Shown: positions 34,573 through 44,660 of the stretch, piece after piece
How positions within the stretch are numbered: position 1 is the first letter of the stretch
How the letters are laid out: each line of letters opens with the position of its first letter
Assembly (NCBI GenBank): GCA_050290865.1
Contig: JBNKIW010000004.1
Coordinates: forward strand, 124,001 to 188,000
Length of the DNA stretch: 64,000 nt
DNA from: JARRLC01 sp050290865
GTDB lineage: Bacteria; Pseudomonadota; Alphaproteobacteria; Rhizobiales; Rhodomicrobiaceae
Direction: 5' to 3'
Notes under the pieces: model-generated
What the model was told of the DNA's origin: nothing
Databases searched by the model: none
Seen by the model: only the letters and a program-made list of their open reading frames with translations
Position numbers and translations under genes: made by a program

Positions 34573-34856
34573 CAAAGAGGGCGTTCACGGAAACCCGCGA
34601 ACGCAACAATGTTCGTTCAGCGTCATGGCGGATTTGTGACATTGAGCACCGGCCAGGAGAAAGATTCGCTGCCCTTTTCAAGTTGTTGCTGCGGTTATCA
34701 ACAGATGGAGATACGATCGTCATCGGGCTCTTAGCTAATCTTGGTGGTGCGGAAGGAATAGGACTACAAGCTATAGTGTTTCCGGTCGTTATTGCGCAGC
34801 GTCGGAGCAACATGAGTGGATAAGTTTTTGCAACGGCTGCGGTAACAGTTGTTCCC
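34573..34856 (-). other. Gene-free stretch 3' of lldG, possible small RNA
   Basis: No credible protein frame on either strand; the two 126-127 codon frames that cross it in opposite directions have no family likeness or good ribosome site. A second hairpin (GCGTTC/GAACGC, 34581-34604) directly precedes the strong terminator on the minus strand, a hairpin-plus-terminator layout typical of small RNAs or 3'-UTR-derived RNAs. No promoter could be fixed. Confidence 0.3.
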
Positions 34857-35540
34857 TCAAGGCGAAAATAGAACCATCAGCCGCCGCGGTCCATGGGCGC
34901 CGCGTACGATTTTCTGCTCGATGTCGGCTGTACAAGATGAACCGCTGACGAGATTTACCGAGCGAGGCAGTATTCCGTATCTGTGAACTGCGCGGAGCCG
35001 CTGCCAAGCCTCCTCATATGACCCGACAATATCGTCCGCCAGCAGAATTACTATATGCGTCTCGGGAAGGAAATTGAGCGTCGAGGGATTGTCCTCGCCG
35101 GAGACGAGAAACAGCGTGCCGGTTTCGGCAGCCCCGGCCACCGCCCGGCTCAGCGACACCTCGTCGGCGGGTCTTGCAGGGCCCGTCTGCCGCGCGACCA
35201 GGGTTCCCTCCCAGGGCAACGCGGCGATCACCGCGTCCTCGCCGTGACGCAGCCGTGGCGGCAGATTGTGCTCCGCCAGGAGGGCGGCGATCGCCTGGGG
35301 TAGCTCATCGCGTGACGCCACTTCGGCGGTGATCGCACTCTGCGCCTCCAGCGAGGCGCGAAACTGCCCGATCATCTCCGCTTGGGGCAAACGCGCCCGC
35401 GCCGGAACGATGCCCTCCGGCGCCCGTTCGAGCCGCGCAAGCACCGCCCCGCGCCGCCCCGGCTCGTCGCCGCGCGTGCCCAACGCCGCGCGTACGCGTC
35501 CCAGAACCGCCTCGCGTCCCTCTCCGCCGTTCGCGCTCAT
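34857..35540 (-). CDS. lldG: Lactate utilisation protein LldG (LutC family)
   Basis: 227 residues of the LutC/YkgG fold. Conserved parts: VARDELP-like VASRDELPQAIAALLAE, GTLVARQTGPARPADEVSLSRAVAGAAETGTLFLVSGEDNPSTLNFLPETHIVIL, and the C-terminal GSSCTADIEQKIVRGAHGPRRLMV. It is the third component of the LldEFG lactate oxidase. Its ATG at 35540 overlaps the lldF stop as ATGA. The frame is open well upstream, opposite lldF, but has no family features there. Confidence 0.87.
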   Translation of the reverse strand: MSANGGEGREAVLGRVRAALGTRGDEPGRRGAVLARLERAPEGIVPARARLPQAEMIGQFRASLEAQSAITAEVASRDELPQAIAALLAEHNLPPRLRHGEDAVIAALPWEGTLVARQTGPARPADEVSLSRAVAGAAETGTLFLVSGEDNPSTLNFLPETHIVILLADDIVGSYEEAWQRLRAVHRYGILPRSVNLVSGSSCTADIEQKIVRGAHGPRRLMVLFSP

Positions 35541-36982
35541 CGTCCGATCTCCAGCTCGCGCTGCCGCCGTTTGAGTTCGGCTTTCCACTTGGTCTGAAAG
35601 GTGCGCCCCAGCGGCGCGGGCAGGTCCCGGTGTTTCAACCATGCGCCCGCGCCCGGCAGCCAGCGGAAAGACCCGCGCGGTTTCGCCCATTCGCTCAGCA
35701 CACCCGCCGTTGCTTTCATGAGGAAATGATACAGCCCCGGCCGCCGCGCCAGGAACGCCCACGCCCTGAGCGCGGCGCGCTGCATCCACGAGTTCGCACC
35801 CGTGGCGAATTCGCGCTCGCGCCAGTGCCGCATCATCTTCGGGAGCGGGATGCTCATCGGGCACACCGCCTCGCATCGCCCGCAAAAGGACGACGCGTTG
35901 GGCAGGTGCCCGGCCTCGTTCACGCCAATGAGCTGCGGCGTCAGCACCGCGCCCATCGGACCGGGATAGACCCAGCCATAGGCATGTCCGCCCACCGCGC
36001 CATATACGGGGCAATGATTCATGCACGCCCCGCAGCGGATGCAGCGCAGCATGTCGCGAAAATCCGAGCCGAGCATTTCGGAACGGCCATTATCGACGAG
36101 CACGATATGATACGCCTGCGGGCCGTCCGGGTCCCCCTCGCGCCGCGGGCCGGTGGAGAAGGTGTTGTACATCGTCATCGCCTGGCCGGTCGCCGAACGC
36201 GCCAGCACGCGCAGAATGGCGCTGGCGTCCGCGAGCGTCGGTACGATTTTCTCGATGCTCGCAATGACGATATGCACGCGCGGCAAAAGCTGCGTCAGGT
36301 CGCCATTGCCCTCGTTGGTGACGATGACCGAGCTGCCGGTCTCGGCGACGAGGAAATTGGCGCCGGTGATACCGACATCGGCGGCAATGAACTTGCGGCG
36401 CAGCACCGCGCGCGCCTCCGACACGAGCTTCACCGGCTCGTCGAGGTTACGGCTGGGCGCCAGATCCTTGTGCACGCGGCGGAAATCCGCTTCGACCTGA
36501 TCGCGGTTGAGATGGAAGGCCGGGGCGATGATATGGCTCGGCGGCTCGTTGCGGATCTGAATGATGTATTCGCCGAGATCGGTCTCCGCCGCCTCCAGGC
36601 CCGCCGCCTCCAGCGCGCTGTTGAGCGCGATTTCTTCGGCGACCATCGACTTGCCTTTGGTGACGAGCTTCGCGTCCGCCTCCCGGCAGATGTTCACGAC
36701 AACCGAGCGCGCCTCTTCCGCCGTGGCCGCCCAATGCACGTGGCCACCCGACTCGATGACCTTTTCTTCATAAGCCTCGAGATAGAGATCGAGATGCGCG
36801 AGCGCGTGGTTCTTGATGTCCCTGGCCTGTGCGCACAGCGCGTCGAATTCCGGCAGCGCCTCGCGGGCGGCGGCGCGCTTGGTGATGAAGCCCGGTCCGG
36901 CATTCGCGAGCGCACGCTGGAGCTGCGCATCCGCCAGGGCGGCGGTGGCGTTCTTCTTGAAGGCGCGGGAGGTTGGCTGCAA
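35537..36982 (-). CDS. lldF: Lactate oxidation iron-sulfur protein LldF (LutB family)
   Basis: 481 residues. Features: TSRAFKKNATAALADAQLQRALANAGPGFITKR at the start, GITGANFLVAETGSSVIVTNEGNGDL in the middle, and two cluster motifs, RCIRCGACMNHCPVYGAVGG and FCGRCEAVCPMSIPLPKMMRHWR. No ATG or GTG opens the conserved region; TTG at 36982 gives MQPTSRAFK, matching the family start. Longer frames running to 37618 would overlap a divergent gene and show no similarity. It is coupled to lldG. lldE lies at 23.9 kb. Confidence 0.88.
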   Translation of the reverse strand: MQPTSRAFKKNATAALADAQLQRALANAGPGFITKRAAAREALPEFDALCAQARDIKNHALAHLDLYLEAYEEKVIESGGHVHWAATAEEARSVVVNICREADAKLVTKGKSMVAEEIALNSALEAAGLEAAETDLGEYIIQIRNEPPSHIIAPAFHLNRDQVEADFRRVHKDLAPSRNLDEPVKLVSEARAVLRRKFIAADVGITGANFLVAETGSSVIVTNEGNGDLTQLLPRVHIVIASIEKIVPTLADASAILRVLARSATGQAMTMYNTFSTGPRREGDPDGPQAYHIVLVDNGRSEMLGSDFRDMLRCIRCGACMNHCPVYGAVGGHAYGWVYPGPMGAVLTPQLIGVNEAGHLPNASSFCGRCEAVCPMSIPLPKMMRHWREREFATGANSWMQRAALRAWAFLARRPGLYHFLMKATAGVLSEWAKPRGSFRWLPGAGAWLKHRDLPAPLGRTFQTKWKAELKRRQRELEIGR

Positions 36983-37168
36983 GGTGTGTTCCCGGTTGGC
37001 GGCGGTGGCGAGGATTAAGGCAAACCATAGCCCGCGCGATGTTCTGCGGCAAGGCGGCGGGGAGCGCCGGCCTATAGCCCATTCGGGGGATGGCGCCGGG
37101 AGAGCATGCGTTCGATGCCGTGGCATACCAAACTCTGCCCACCGAGTAATGGACGGGAGAAACTGCAC

Positions 37169-37657
37169 ATGTCCTGGAATGATTTTTCTTTTTTCAAAGA
37201 TCTGCAGCCGCAGGAATTTTTCGTCCTGTTCGCCGCCGTTTTCGTCGCGTTCTGGTGTGCGCTCTGCGCCCTCATCGCCCGTTTGAGCGGCTGGGCGACG
37301 CTGGCGCAGCGGTACCGGTTTTCGGATACCTTCCACGGGCGCAAATGGCGTTTTCGCAGCGCGATTTTCGGTTCTTCGGGCAGCTATGGCGGCGTGTTGA
37401 CGGTAGGCGCCGACAGCCAGGGGCTTTACCTCGCGGTGATGCCGCTGTTCCGTGTGGGCCATCCGCCGCTTTTCATCCCATGGCAGGATGTCGGCAAAAT
37501 CGTCTCGGAGGATGTCCGGAATTCTACGCGTCGGTGGTACAGATCCTCCGACACGCCGCTCGAACTCGGGAGCGAACATCTTGTGAGAGTGACCTTTCAA
37601 GACAATATGGTTGCCCAACTGGAGGCGGAAGCGGGCCGCGAGATCCGCTCTGCCTGA
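37169..37657 (+). CDS. Single-pass membrane protein of unknown function
   Basis: 162 residues. One membrane segment at about 17-40 (FFVLFAAVFVAFWCALCALIARL), then a soluble domain of beta character (KWRFRSAIFGSSGSYGGVLTVGADSQGLYLAVMPLFRVGHPPLFIPWQDVGKI). The GLYLAVMPLFRVGHPPLFIPW segment resembles small membrane-proximal domains seen in other bacteria, but no named family is recognised. GGGAG lies nine bases before the ATG. Divergent from lldF. Confidence 0.65.
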   Translation: MSWNDFSFFKDLQPQEFFVLFAAVFVAFWCALCALIARLSGWATLAQRYRFSDTFHGRKWRFRSAIFGSSGSYGGVLTVGADSQGLYLAVMPLFRVGHPPLFIPWQDVGKIVSEDVRNSTRRWYRSSDTPLELGSEHLVRVTFQDNMVAQLEAEAGREIRSA

Positions 37658-37833
37658 CCCCTCGCCGGGTCCGGGCTTTTCGCCGGTCCGTCAGGAGCGT
37701 GCCCCATCTTATGGCGCCCTTAACCCGTGGATGTGTAAACAAAACACAACTGCCACGGGTGTACCGGAAAATGGTCGCAGCATCGATGCGATACGGCTCC
37801 GCCGCGTTTGCCTTGTGTGCTAAGGAGAGGTGT

Positions 37834-37859
37834 ATTTGCAATTGCAAATTATTTGCAAT
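37834..37859. promoter_or_regulatory. Mur/Fur-type operator upstream of mntH
   Basis: Three overlapping half-sites of ATTTGCAA in alternating orientation form two palindromes: ATTTGCAATTGCAAAT (37834-37849) and ATTGCAAAT-T-ATTTGCAAT (37841-37859). They match the Mn-responsive Mur box of Rhizobiales (a Fur-family site) and end 58 bases before the mntH start, where they would overlap the promoter. Repression by Mn-Mur is inferred. Confidence 0.7.
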
Positions 37860-37917
37860 TTTGTTAGCGTCTTGAGAGTCCGTATCCGCAACATCTGCGC
37901 GTTTTCGGGGTGAGACG

Positions 37918-39231
<1,314 letters not shown>

Positions 39232-39339
39232 GGCGCGGAAAGCCTCCTTTAACGCGGCCATGAAACTATGGCGCGGTGTTCGCGGCGGCCCCTCCCCCGC
39301 GCGCGGCCATCCAGGAACGGCGTTCAGGGACGCAAGGCC

Positions 39340-40023
39340 ATGCTCAAGATCCGCGACGTCAGTATTCCGCCCGTGGGGCTGCCGGGCATCCTCCGGCTTC
39401 CCGAGCGTCCCGCCGGTCTCGTGCTCTTCGCGCATGGCAGCGGGTCGAGCCGCCTCAGCCCCCGGAACACCGCGGTGGCAGGCGCGATGAACGGCAGCGG
39501 CATCGCCACACTACTGTTCGACCTCCTGACCGAGGACGAGGACGCGGACCGGGAGAACGTCTTCAACATCCCGCTGCTGGCGCGCCGCCTGACCGACGCG
39601 GTCAACTGGGTCGGCGAAGATGCGGGCCTGCGCGACATGCCGCTCGGGCTTTTCGGCGCTTCGACCGGAGCCGCCGCGGCTCTGGTGGCCGCGGCCCGGC
39701 TGGGTGGACGCGTCGCTGCCGTCGTCTCGCGCGGCGGCCGTCCCGACCTCGCTGGCGAAATACTCGATCAGATCACCACGCCGACGCTGCTGATCGTCGG
39801 CGGCGCCGATCTGGGGGTCATGGACCTCAACGAACTGGCCTACGCTCATCTCGCCGGTCCGAAAGGCATCGAAATCGTCCCCGGCGCCACCCATCTTTTC
39901 CCTGAGCCCGGCGCGCTCGAAGCCGTCACCGGGCATGCCATCAAGTGGTTCGAGCATCACTTCGAAGCGGCGGTACGGCAGCAACGGCCCTTGCGCCGCC
40001 AAGCCAGGAGAGCAGCGCGATGA
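39340..40023 (+). CDS. Alpha/beta hydrolase of the dienelactone hydrolase type
   Basis: 227 residues. Oxyanion/strand segment LVLFAHGSGSSRLSPRN, nucleophile elbow GLFGASTGAAAAL (Ser), and a late acid and His (VGGADLGVMDLNE, GATHLFPEPG). The nucleophile is Ser in GASTG, where classical dienelactone hydrolases have Cys. Its stop overlaps the next ATG as ATGA. The same hydrolase and phosphoribosyltransferase domains occur fused in one chain in some bacteria, which suggests they work together; the substrate is unknown. Confidence 0.8.
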   Translation: MLKIRDVSIPPVGLPGILRLPERPAGLVLFAHGSGSSRLSPRNTAVAGAMNGSGIATLLFDLLTEDEDADRENVFNIPLLARRLTDAVNWVGEDAGLRDMPLGLFGASTGAAAALVAAARLGGRVAAVVSRGGRPDLAGEILDQITTPTLLIVGGADLGVMDLNELAYAHLAGPKGIEIVPGATHLFPEPGALEAVTGHAIKWFEHHFEAAVRQQRPLRRQARRAAR

Positions 40024-40691
40024 AATTCAAGAACCGCTCCGAGGCCGGGCGCCTGCTTGCCGAACGCCTCGCCGAATACAAGAACCAGCATCCTGTCATC
40101 CTGGCGCTGCCGCGCGGCGGGGTGCCAGTAGCGGCGGAGATCGCCGAAGCCCTGCGCGCCCCGCTCGATCTTATCCTCGTGCGCAAGGTCGGTGTGCCCT
40201 GGCATGCCGAGCTGGCCATGGGCGCGGTGGTGGACGGCGGCGCGCCGATCATTGTCCGCAACGAGGACGTGATGGCGATGACGGGCACCACCAAGGCTGA
40301 TTTCGAACGGGTCTGCGCGGAGGAGCTGGAGGAGATCGAGCGGCGGCGGAAACGCTATCTCGGCGGCCGGGCACGCGCGGAGATCGCCGGACATGTGGCC
40401 ATCGTGGTTGATGATGGCATCGCGACCGGTGCCACCATGCGGGCCGCGCTCAGGGCGACCCGGCGGCGCAATCCGGCAAAGCTCGTACTCGCGGTCCCCG
40501 TCGGGCCGGCCGGTACCATGGCGGAACTGGGCGCGGAGGCCGATGAGGTCATTTGCATCGATGAACGCAGTTTTCTCGGCGCGATCGGCCTGCATTACGA
40601 CGATTTCCGGCAGATCGGCGACGACGAGGTCATCGACCTGCTCGCCCGCTTTTCCGCGGTGAAAATGGCCGCAAAAGCACCCGCGGCGTGA
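40020..40691 (+). CDS. Phosphoribosyltransferase-domain protein
   Basis: 223 residues of the type I PRTase fold. The N-terminal part has ILALPRGGVPVAAEIAEAL and LDLILVRKVGVPWHAELAMGAV; the PRPP loop is VAIVVDDGIATGATMRAAL with the Asp-Asp pair. AGGAG precedes the ATG. It is translationally coupled to the hydrolase upstream. Such PRTase-like proteins often lack a known base substrate; a role in nucleotide salvage or phosphate stress is inferred only from family reports. Confidence 0.82.
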   Translation: MKFKNRSEAGRLLAERLAEYKNQHPVILALPRGGVPVAAEIAEALRAPLDLILVRKVGVPWHAELAMGAVVDGGAPIIVRNEDVMAMTGTTKADFERVCAEELEEIERRRKRYLGGRARAEIAGHVAIVVDDGIATGATMRAALRATRRRNPAKLVLAVPVGPAGTMAELGAEADEVICIDERSFLGAIGLHYDDFRQIGDDEVIDLLARFSAVKMAAKAPAA

Positions 40692-40915
40692 ACCGCGCCG
40701 CTGCCGCCTCATCCGACAGGAAGGAAACGGGCGTCCGTCCGCAACGATCTTTGCCGGGCACTCAGCACCGCCTGAAACATTATGAAATCTTCCTAAAAAG
40801 TAGTCTCCCCGCGGCATTAAGCAAACATCAAGCCGCCACAACGACTTTAGAGTTATGTTAAGAAGGCAGGGCGTAACCTGCCGTTCAGGCACACCACTAT
40901 TGTTAGAGTACACTT

Positions 40916-43255
40916 GTGAAAAAGCCTTGGCTGATCGCCATCGCGATCGTCCTGAGTTTTGGCGCTATCACGCTGGCGGGGATTCATCTTCTGCGGCAGT
41001 CCACCGACAAGGTCATCCGTGAGCAGGCCGAGATGACGGCCCAGCGTTGGGCGGAGGACCTCGCCACCAAGCTCCCGCGCCTCGACGACATTGCCTCAGG
41101 ACGCGACCTGCTTGCCAACGAGAAGGCTTATCTTGCCCTGGTCCGCAGGGTCGGCGATGTGTTCCGCTTCAAGCTGTTTGACCCGCGCGGGCGCTTGCGG
41201 CTCATTTCCGATGATTTCGACGTCAATGAGATAACCAAGGTCCAGCCCGGCCCGGGGCAGAAGGGCAGCGAATTCGACGTAGCGGAGCCGCAGTTCTCCA
41301 ACCCGAAGGCCAAGTCGGTTTTTCTCACCGGAGAGCCCTACACGACCGTGCACGATGGCACCGCGAAGGAGGACCGGCCCTCCGTCTATGCGGAGAGCTA
41401 CGTCCCCGTGATGCGCGACGGCAAGCGCATCGCCGTCATGGAAGTCTATGTCGATCAGACCGGAGACGCCGCGATCATCAGAGCGGGACAGCTCACTTTC
41501 GCCACGAAGATCGCGGGGCTGACCATACTCACCCTCGGCATACCGGTTTTCGCGCTCATCTTCGCCCTGCGGCAGTTGCGCCAGCAGAACGCGGTGCTCG
41601 AAGTGGAACGCAACCGTGCGCTCAAAGCCGAGCGGGCCAAGGCGGAATTCCTCGCCAATATGAGCCATGAAGTCCGCACGCCCATGAACGGCGTACTGGG
41701 CATGACGGGCCTTCTGCTGCAGACGCCTCTCGAAGATGGGCAGCGGCAACTGGCGGAAACGATCCAGAAATCGGGCGAGACACTCCTCACCGTCTTGAAC
41801 GACATCCTCGATTTCTCCAAGATCGAGGCGGGCAAGCTCCATCTCGAAGTGACGGGCTTCGAGGTCGTGCCGATGCTCGACAGCACGGCGGAGCTTCTGG
41901 CGCCCCAGGCGCACGCCAAGAACCTGGAGGTGCCCACTTATGTGGCTCCGGACGTTCCCAAGCGCCTGCGCGGCGACGAGGGCCGCATCCGGCAGATCCT
42001 CATCAATCTCATCAACAATGCGATCAAGTTCACCAACACCGGCGGCGTTCGCGTCGAGGTCTCGGTCAGCGTGAGCGAGAACGGCCCGGACTATACCGTT
42101 CTGCGTTTCGACGTCGTGGATACCGGCTGCGGCATTCCAGAAGATTTCCGCGAATATCTGTTCGACAAGTTCACGCAGGCCGATGCGTCGGCCACGCGGC
42201 GGCACGGTGGCGCCGGGCTGGGCCTTGCTATCTGCAAGCAGCTTGTCACGCTGATGAACGGCCGGATTGGCGTCGAAAGCCGCGAAGGCCACGGCTCGCA
42301 TTTCTGGTTCACCGTGAGGCTGGAACGCGACATGGGCTCGGAAACGAGTTGGACGGCGGGCGCCATTGCCTCGCTCGACGGGCGCAAGATCCTGGTGGTG
42401 GACGACAACGAGGTGAACCGGCTCGTCTTCGAAAAGCAGCTTGCTGCGCTCGGGGTGAGGGTGTCGGTCGCCGCCGGCGCTGAAACCGCCATGGAGAAGC
42501 TGCGGCACGCGGTGGAGGCGGGTGAGGCGTTCGACGCGGTCATCATGGACCACCTGATGCCCGGCACGGACGGGCTGGAGTTGTGCGCCATGATCCGCAG
42601 CGAGCCCTGGCAGCTCGCATCCAAGCTCGTGCTTTCCTCGTCCTCGGGAAGGGTCAACTCCAATGCGACGGCCAAGAAATACGGCTTCGACGCCGCGCTT
42701 CCCAAGCCGGTGCGGCCGGGTGTGCTGTTGAACACGCTGGGCAGGCTGTTTTCCGGGACGGAGGTGGTCGCTGCGGCTGCGGAACGTTGCGTGCATCCGG
42801 CGCAGGCCGGAACCGCGGGCGCCGGCGCCGTCAAGCCGCTGCGGATCCTCGTGGCCGAGGACAACCCGATCAATCAGCTGCTCATGCTCACAATCCTGAA
42901 GAGCTGCGGCTACCAGGCCGATGCGGTCGGCAACGGGTATGAAGCCGTCGAATCGGTGCGCAGCATGCCATATGACATCATCATCATGGATGTGCAGATG
43001 CCGGAGATGGGCGGCATGGAGGCGACGCGTCTGATCCGGCAACTGAACGACGAGGCGGCGAATATCCCGATCATCGCGGCCACCGCGCATGCGCTCCACG
43101 GCGACCGCGAGCGCTTTCTGGCGGCGGGCATGACCGACTATATCTCCAAGCCGATCGACAAGGATGAACTCCTGGAAAAGATCGCCCACTGGACTGTCGG
43201 GAAACAGGAGAAGTTTCGCGCGGCCTGCGCCGACGCGCACAATTGGTGCATTTGA
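40916..43255 (+). CDS. Hybrid sensor histidine kinase with two receiver domains
   Basis: 779 residues from a GTG start. Order: membrane segment 6-26, periplasmic sensor (about 30-195), membrane segment 197-219, HisKA with His251 (NMSHEVRTPMNG), HATPase (NNAIKF, DTGCGIP, GGAGLGLAIC), receiver 1 with Asp545 (VIMDHLMPG) and receiver 2 with Asp692 (IIMDVQMPEMGG). No HPt domain is present, so a separate phosphotransfer protein is needed to pass the signal on. The ligand is unknown. It is close in build to the kinase at 48.5-50.9 kb. No output regulator is adjacent. Confidence 0.9.
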   Translation: MKKPWLIAIAIVLSFGAITLAGIHLLRQSTDKVIREQAEMTAQRWAEDLATKLPRLDDIASGRDLLANEKAYLALVRRVGDVFRFKLFDPRGRLRLISDDFDVNEITKVQPGPGQKGSEFDVAEPQFSNPKAKSVFLTGEPYTTVHDGTAKEDRPSVYAESYVPVMRDGKRIAVMEVYVDQTGDAAIIRAGQLTFATKIAGLTILTLGIPVFALIFALRQLRQQNAVLEVERNRALKAERAKAEFLANMSHEVRTPMNGVLGMTGLLLQTPLEDGQRQLAETIQKSGETLLTVLNDILDFSKIEAGKLHLEVTGFEVVPMLDSTAELLAPQAHAKNLEVPTYVAPDVPKRLRGDEGRIRQILINLINNAIKFTNTGGVRVEVSVSVSENGPDYTVLRFDVVDTGCGIPEDFREYLFDKFTQADASATRRHGGAGLGLAICKQLVTLMNGRIGVESREGHGSHFWFTVRLERDMGSETSWTAGAIASLDGRKILVVDDNEVNRLVFEKQLAALGVRVSVAAGAETAMEKLRHAVEAGEAFDAVIMDHLMPGTDGLELCAMIRSEPWQLASKLVLSSSSGRVNSNATAKKYGFDAALPKPVRPGVLLNTLGRLFSGTEVVAAAAERCVHPAQAGTAGAGAVKPLRILVAEDNPINQLLMLTILKSCGYQADAVGNGYEAVESVRSMPYDIIIMDVQMPEMGGMEATRLIRQLNDEAANIPIIAATAHALHGDRERFLAAGMTDYISKPIDKDELLEKIAHWTVGKQEKFRAACADAHNWCI

Positions 43256-43587
43256 GGGTGGTTTCGCCGAATCAGTCGCCGCCACCGGGCGGCTTGCGGG
43301 TGAGAAACATGCCATGCCGGTGCGTACCGATCGCCGCAAATGCCAGCCTCGCGCAAGGCTGATAACGAAGTTTAGCGACCATTGCCTTGCAGGCGGGATG
43401 CGAATTGATCTCGACGCTCGCAGCCGGCGCTGGCATGGTATATTATACGGCACGTATCGGCGGCGCTGGAGAAGCAGGCAGTTGGGCCTGGACAGAGCAG
43501 AGATTTCGCGGGGCAGATATCATATGATGTTACCGGAACAGCGGTCCGTCAGACCTCACGGCCGGCGCGCCACCGGGGACTGATCAC

Positions 43588-44523
43588 ATGTTGGCGAAGC
43601 TTTTGGGGTTGTTTCGCAAGATGCAGGACGTTGAAGCTCAGTCGATCGAAGCCGAGCTGAGCCCGCCTTTCGCGATCCAGAAGCCCGCCAGCGGGCTGGC
43701 GCCGTTCGTCTTCAATTCTCCGCATAGCGGCAGAACCTATCCGGCCGCATTCCTCGAGGCCTCGCGGCTCACCGCAGCGGCGCTGCGCAAATCGGAGGAT
43801 GCCTATGTGGATCTGCTCCTGGCGGGTGTTGTGGATATCGGCGCCACGCTGATGCACGCGCATTTTCCGCGCGCCTATCTGGACCTCAACCGCGAACCTT
43901 ACGAACTCGACCCCGCACTGTTTTCGGGGACTCTGCCGGACTACGCCAACACGCACTCTCTGCGCGTCGTCGGCGGTCTCGGCACGATCGCGCGCGTCGT
44001 GAACGAGCAGGAGGAGATCTATCGCGGGCAGATCCCCGTGAGTGCCGCGCTGGAGCGCATCAACCGGCTCTACAAGCCCTATCACGCCGCCCTGTCCGGT
44101 CTTCTGGCCGAGGCGTGCCAGCAGTTCGGTTATGCGGTGCTGATCGACTGCCACTCGATGCCGTCCTATCAGGGTGACCGCAGCAACATCCAGAAAGCCG
44201 ATTTCGTGCTGGGCGACCGCTTCGGCACATCCTGTCCGCGCGAAATGGTGCGGACCATCGAGCGTTTCCTCGGTGGCCTGGGCTACAAGGTGACGCTCAA
44301 CAAGCCCTACGCCGGAGGCTACATCACCGAGCATTACGGTAATCCGGCCGAGGGCGTCCATGCCCTGCAGATCGAGATCAATCGCGCGCTGTACATGGAT
44401 GAGGATACGCTGGCGCTGCGCCGCGATTTCCGCAATCTGCGCGAGACTCTCACCGGCCTTGCGGGGTGTATCGTGCAGACGCTGCCCGACTATCTGGCGC
44501 CGCGCCGCGCTGCCGCAGAATAG
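43588..44523 (+). CDS. N-formylglutamate amidohydrolase
   Basis: 311 residues of the FGase family, which hydrolyses N-formylglutamate to glutamate and formate in histidine breakdown. Signature parts: FVFNSPHSGRTYP (zinc His), DAYVDLL, RAYLDLNREPYELDP, VLIDCHSMPSYQGD (zinc ligands) and LNKPYAGGYITEHYG. It precedes hisN with the small RNA gene between them. Free formate could feed the formate dehydrogenase at the left edge. The 332 bases upstream (43256-43587) hold no gene I can support. Confidence 0.87.
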   Translation: MLAKLLGLFRKMQDVEAQSIEAELSPPFAIQKPASGLAPFVFNSPHSGRTYPAAFLEASRLTAAALRKSEDAYVDLLLAGVVDIGATLMHAHFPRAYLDLNREPYELDPALFSGTLPDYANTHSLRVVGGLGTIARVVNEQEEIYRGQIPVSAALERINRLYKPYHAALSGLLAEACQQFGYAVLIDCHSMPSYQGDRSNIQKADFVLGDRFGTSCPREMVRTIERFLGGLGYKVTLNKPYAGGYITEHYGNPAEGVHALQIEINRALYMDEDTLALRRDFRNLRETLTGLAGCIVQTLPDYLAPRRAAAE

Positions 44524-44570
44524 CCTATCAGCCGGGGTCGGGGGCCGGGCGCCCGCTAAGACAGATGCCC

Positions 44571-44660
44571 AAAAAAAAGAGGGGCCGTCCGAGGCTTCGA
44601 ACGGCCCAAGTCTAGGGAGGAAACGCCCAAGGAGGGCTGCGGCGAGGATCACGCTGTGAC
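44571..44660 (-). ncRNA. suhB/MmgR (alpha-r8)-type small RNA
   Basis: On the minus strand the RNA reads through two pyrimidine-rich anti-Shine-Dalgarno-like motifs (CCCTCC at 44631-44636 and CCTCCCT at 44614-44620, in the context GGGCGTTTCCTCCCTAGAC). It ends in a GC stem (GGGCCGT at 44582-44588 with ACGGCCC at 44601-44607) followed by eight T. This is the recognised arrangement of the suhB RNA of alphaproteobacteria, called MmgR in Sinorhizobium meliloti, which acts with Hfq and limits polyhydroxybutyrate storage there. The Rfam family was named for its place next to suhB-like genes; hisN, its divergent neighbour here, belongs to that protein family. The 5' end is approximate; TATATT at about 44676-44681 could be the -10 element. 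Confidence 0.65.

Noticed and set aside
34433..34823. Two overlapping 126-127 codon frames on opposite strands
   Set aside because: They span a strong terminator hairpin, have no family likeness and mirror each other; treated as non-coding.
41096..43453. A 785-codon open frame antisense to the hybrid kinase
   Set aside because: It mirrors the kinase codons and has no domain; the plus-strand kinase has all motifs in order.
43256..43587. Possible small PilZ-like protein after the hybrid kinase
   Set aside because: A frame with an RTDRRKCQPRAR start hints at the PilZ opening motif, but the rest lacks the domain pattern and there is no ribosome site.
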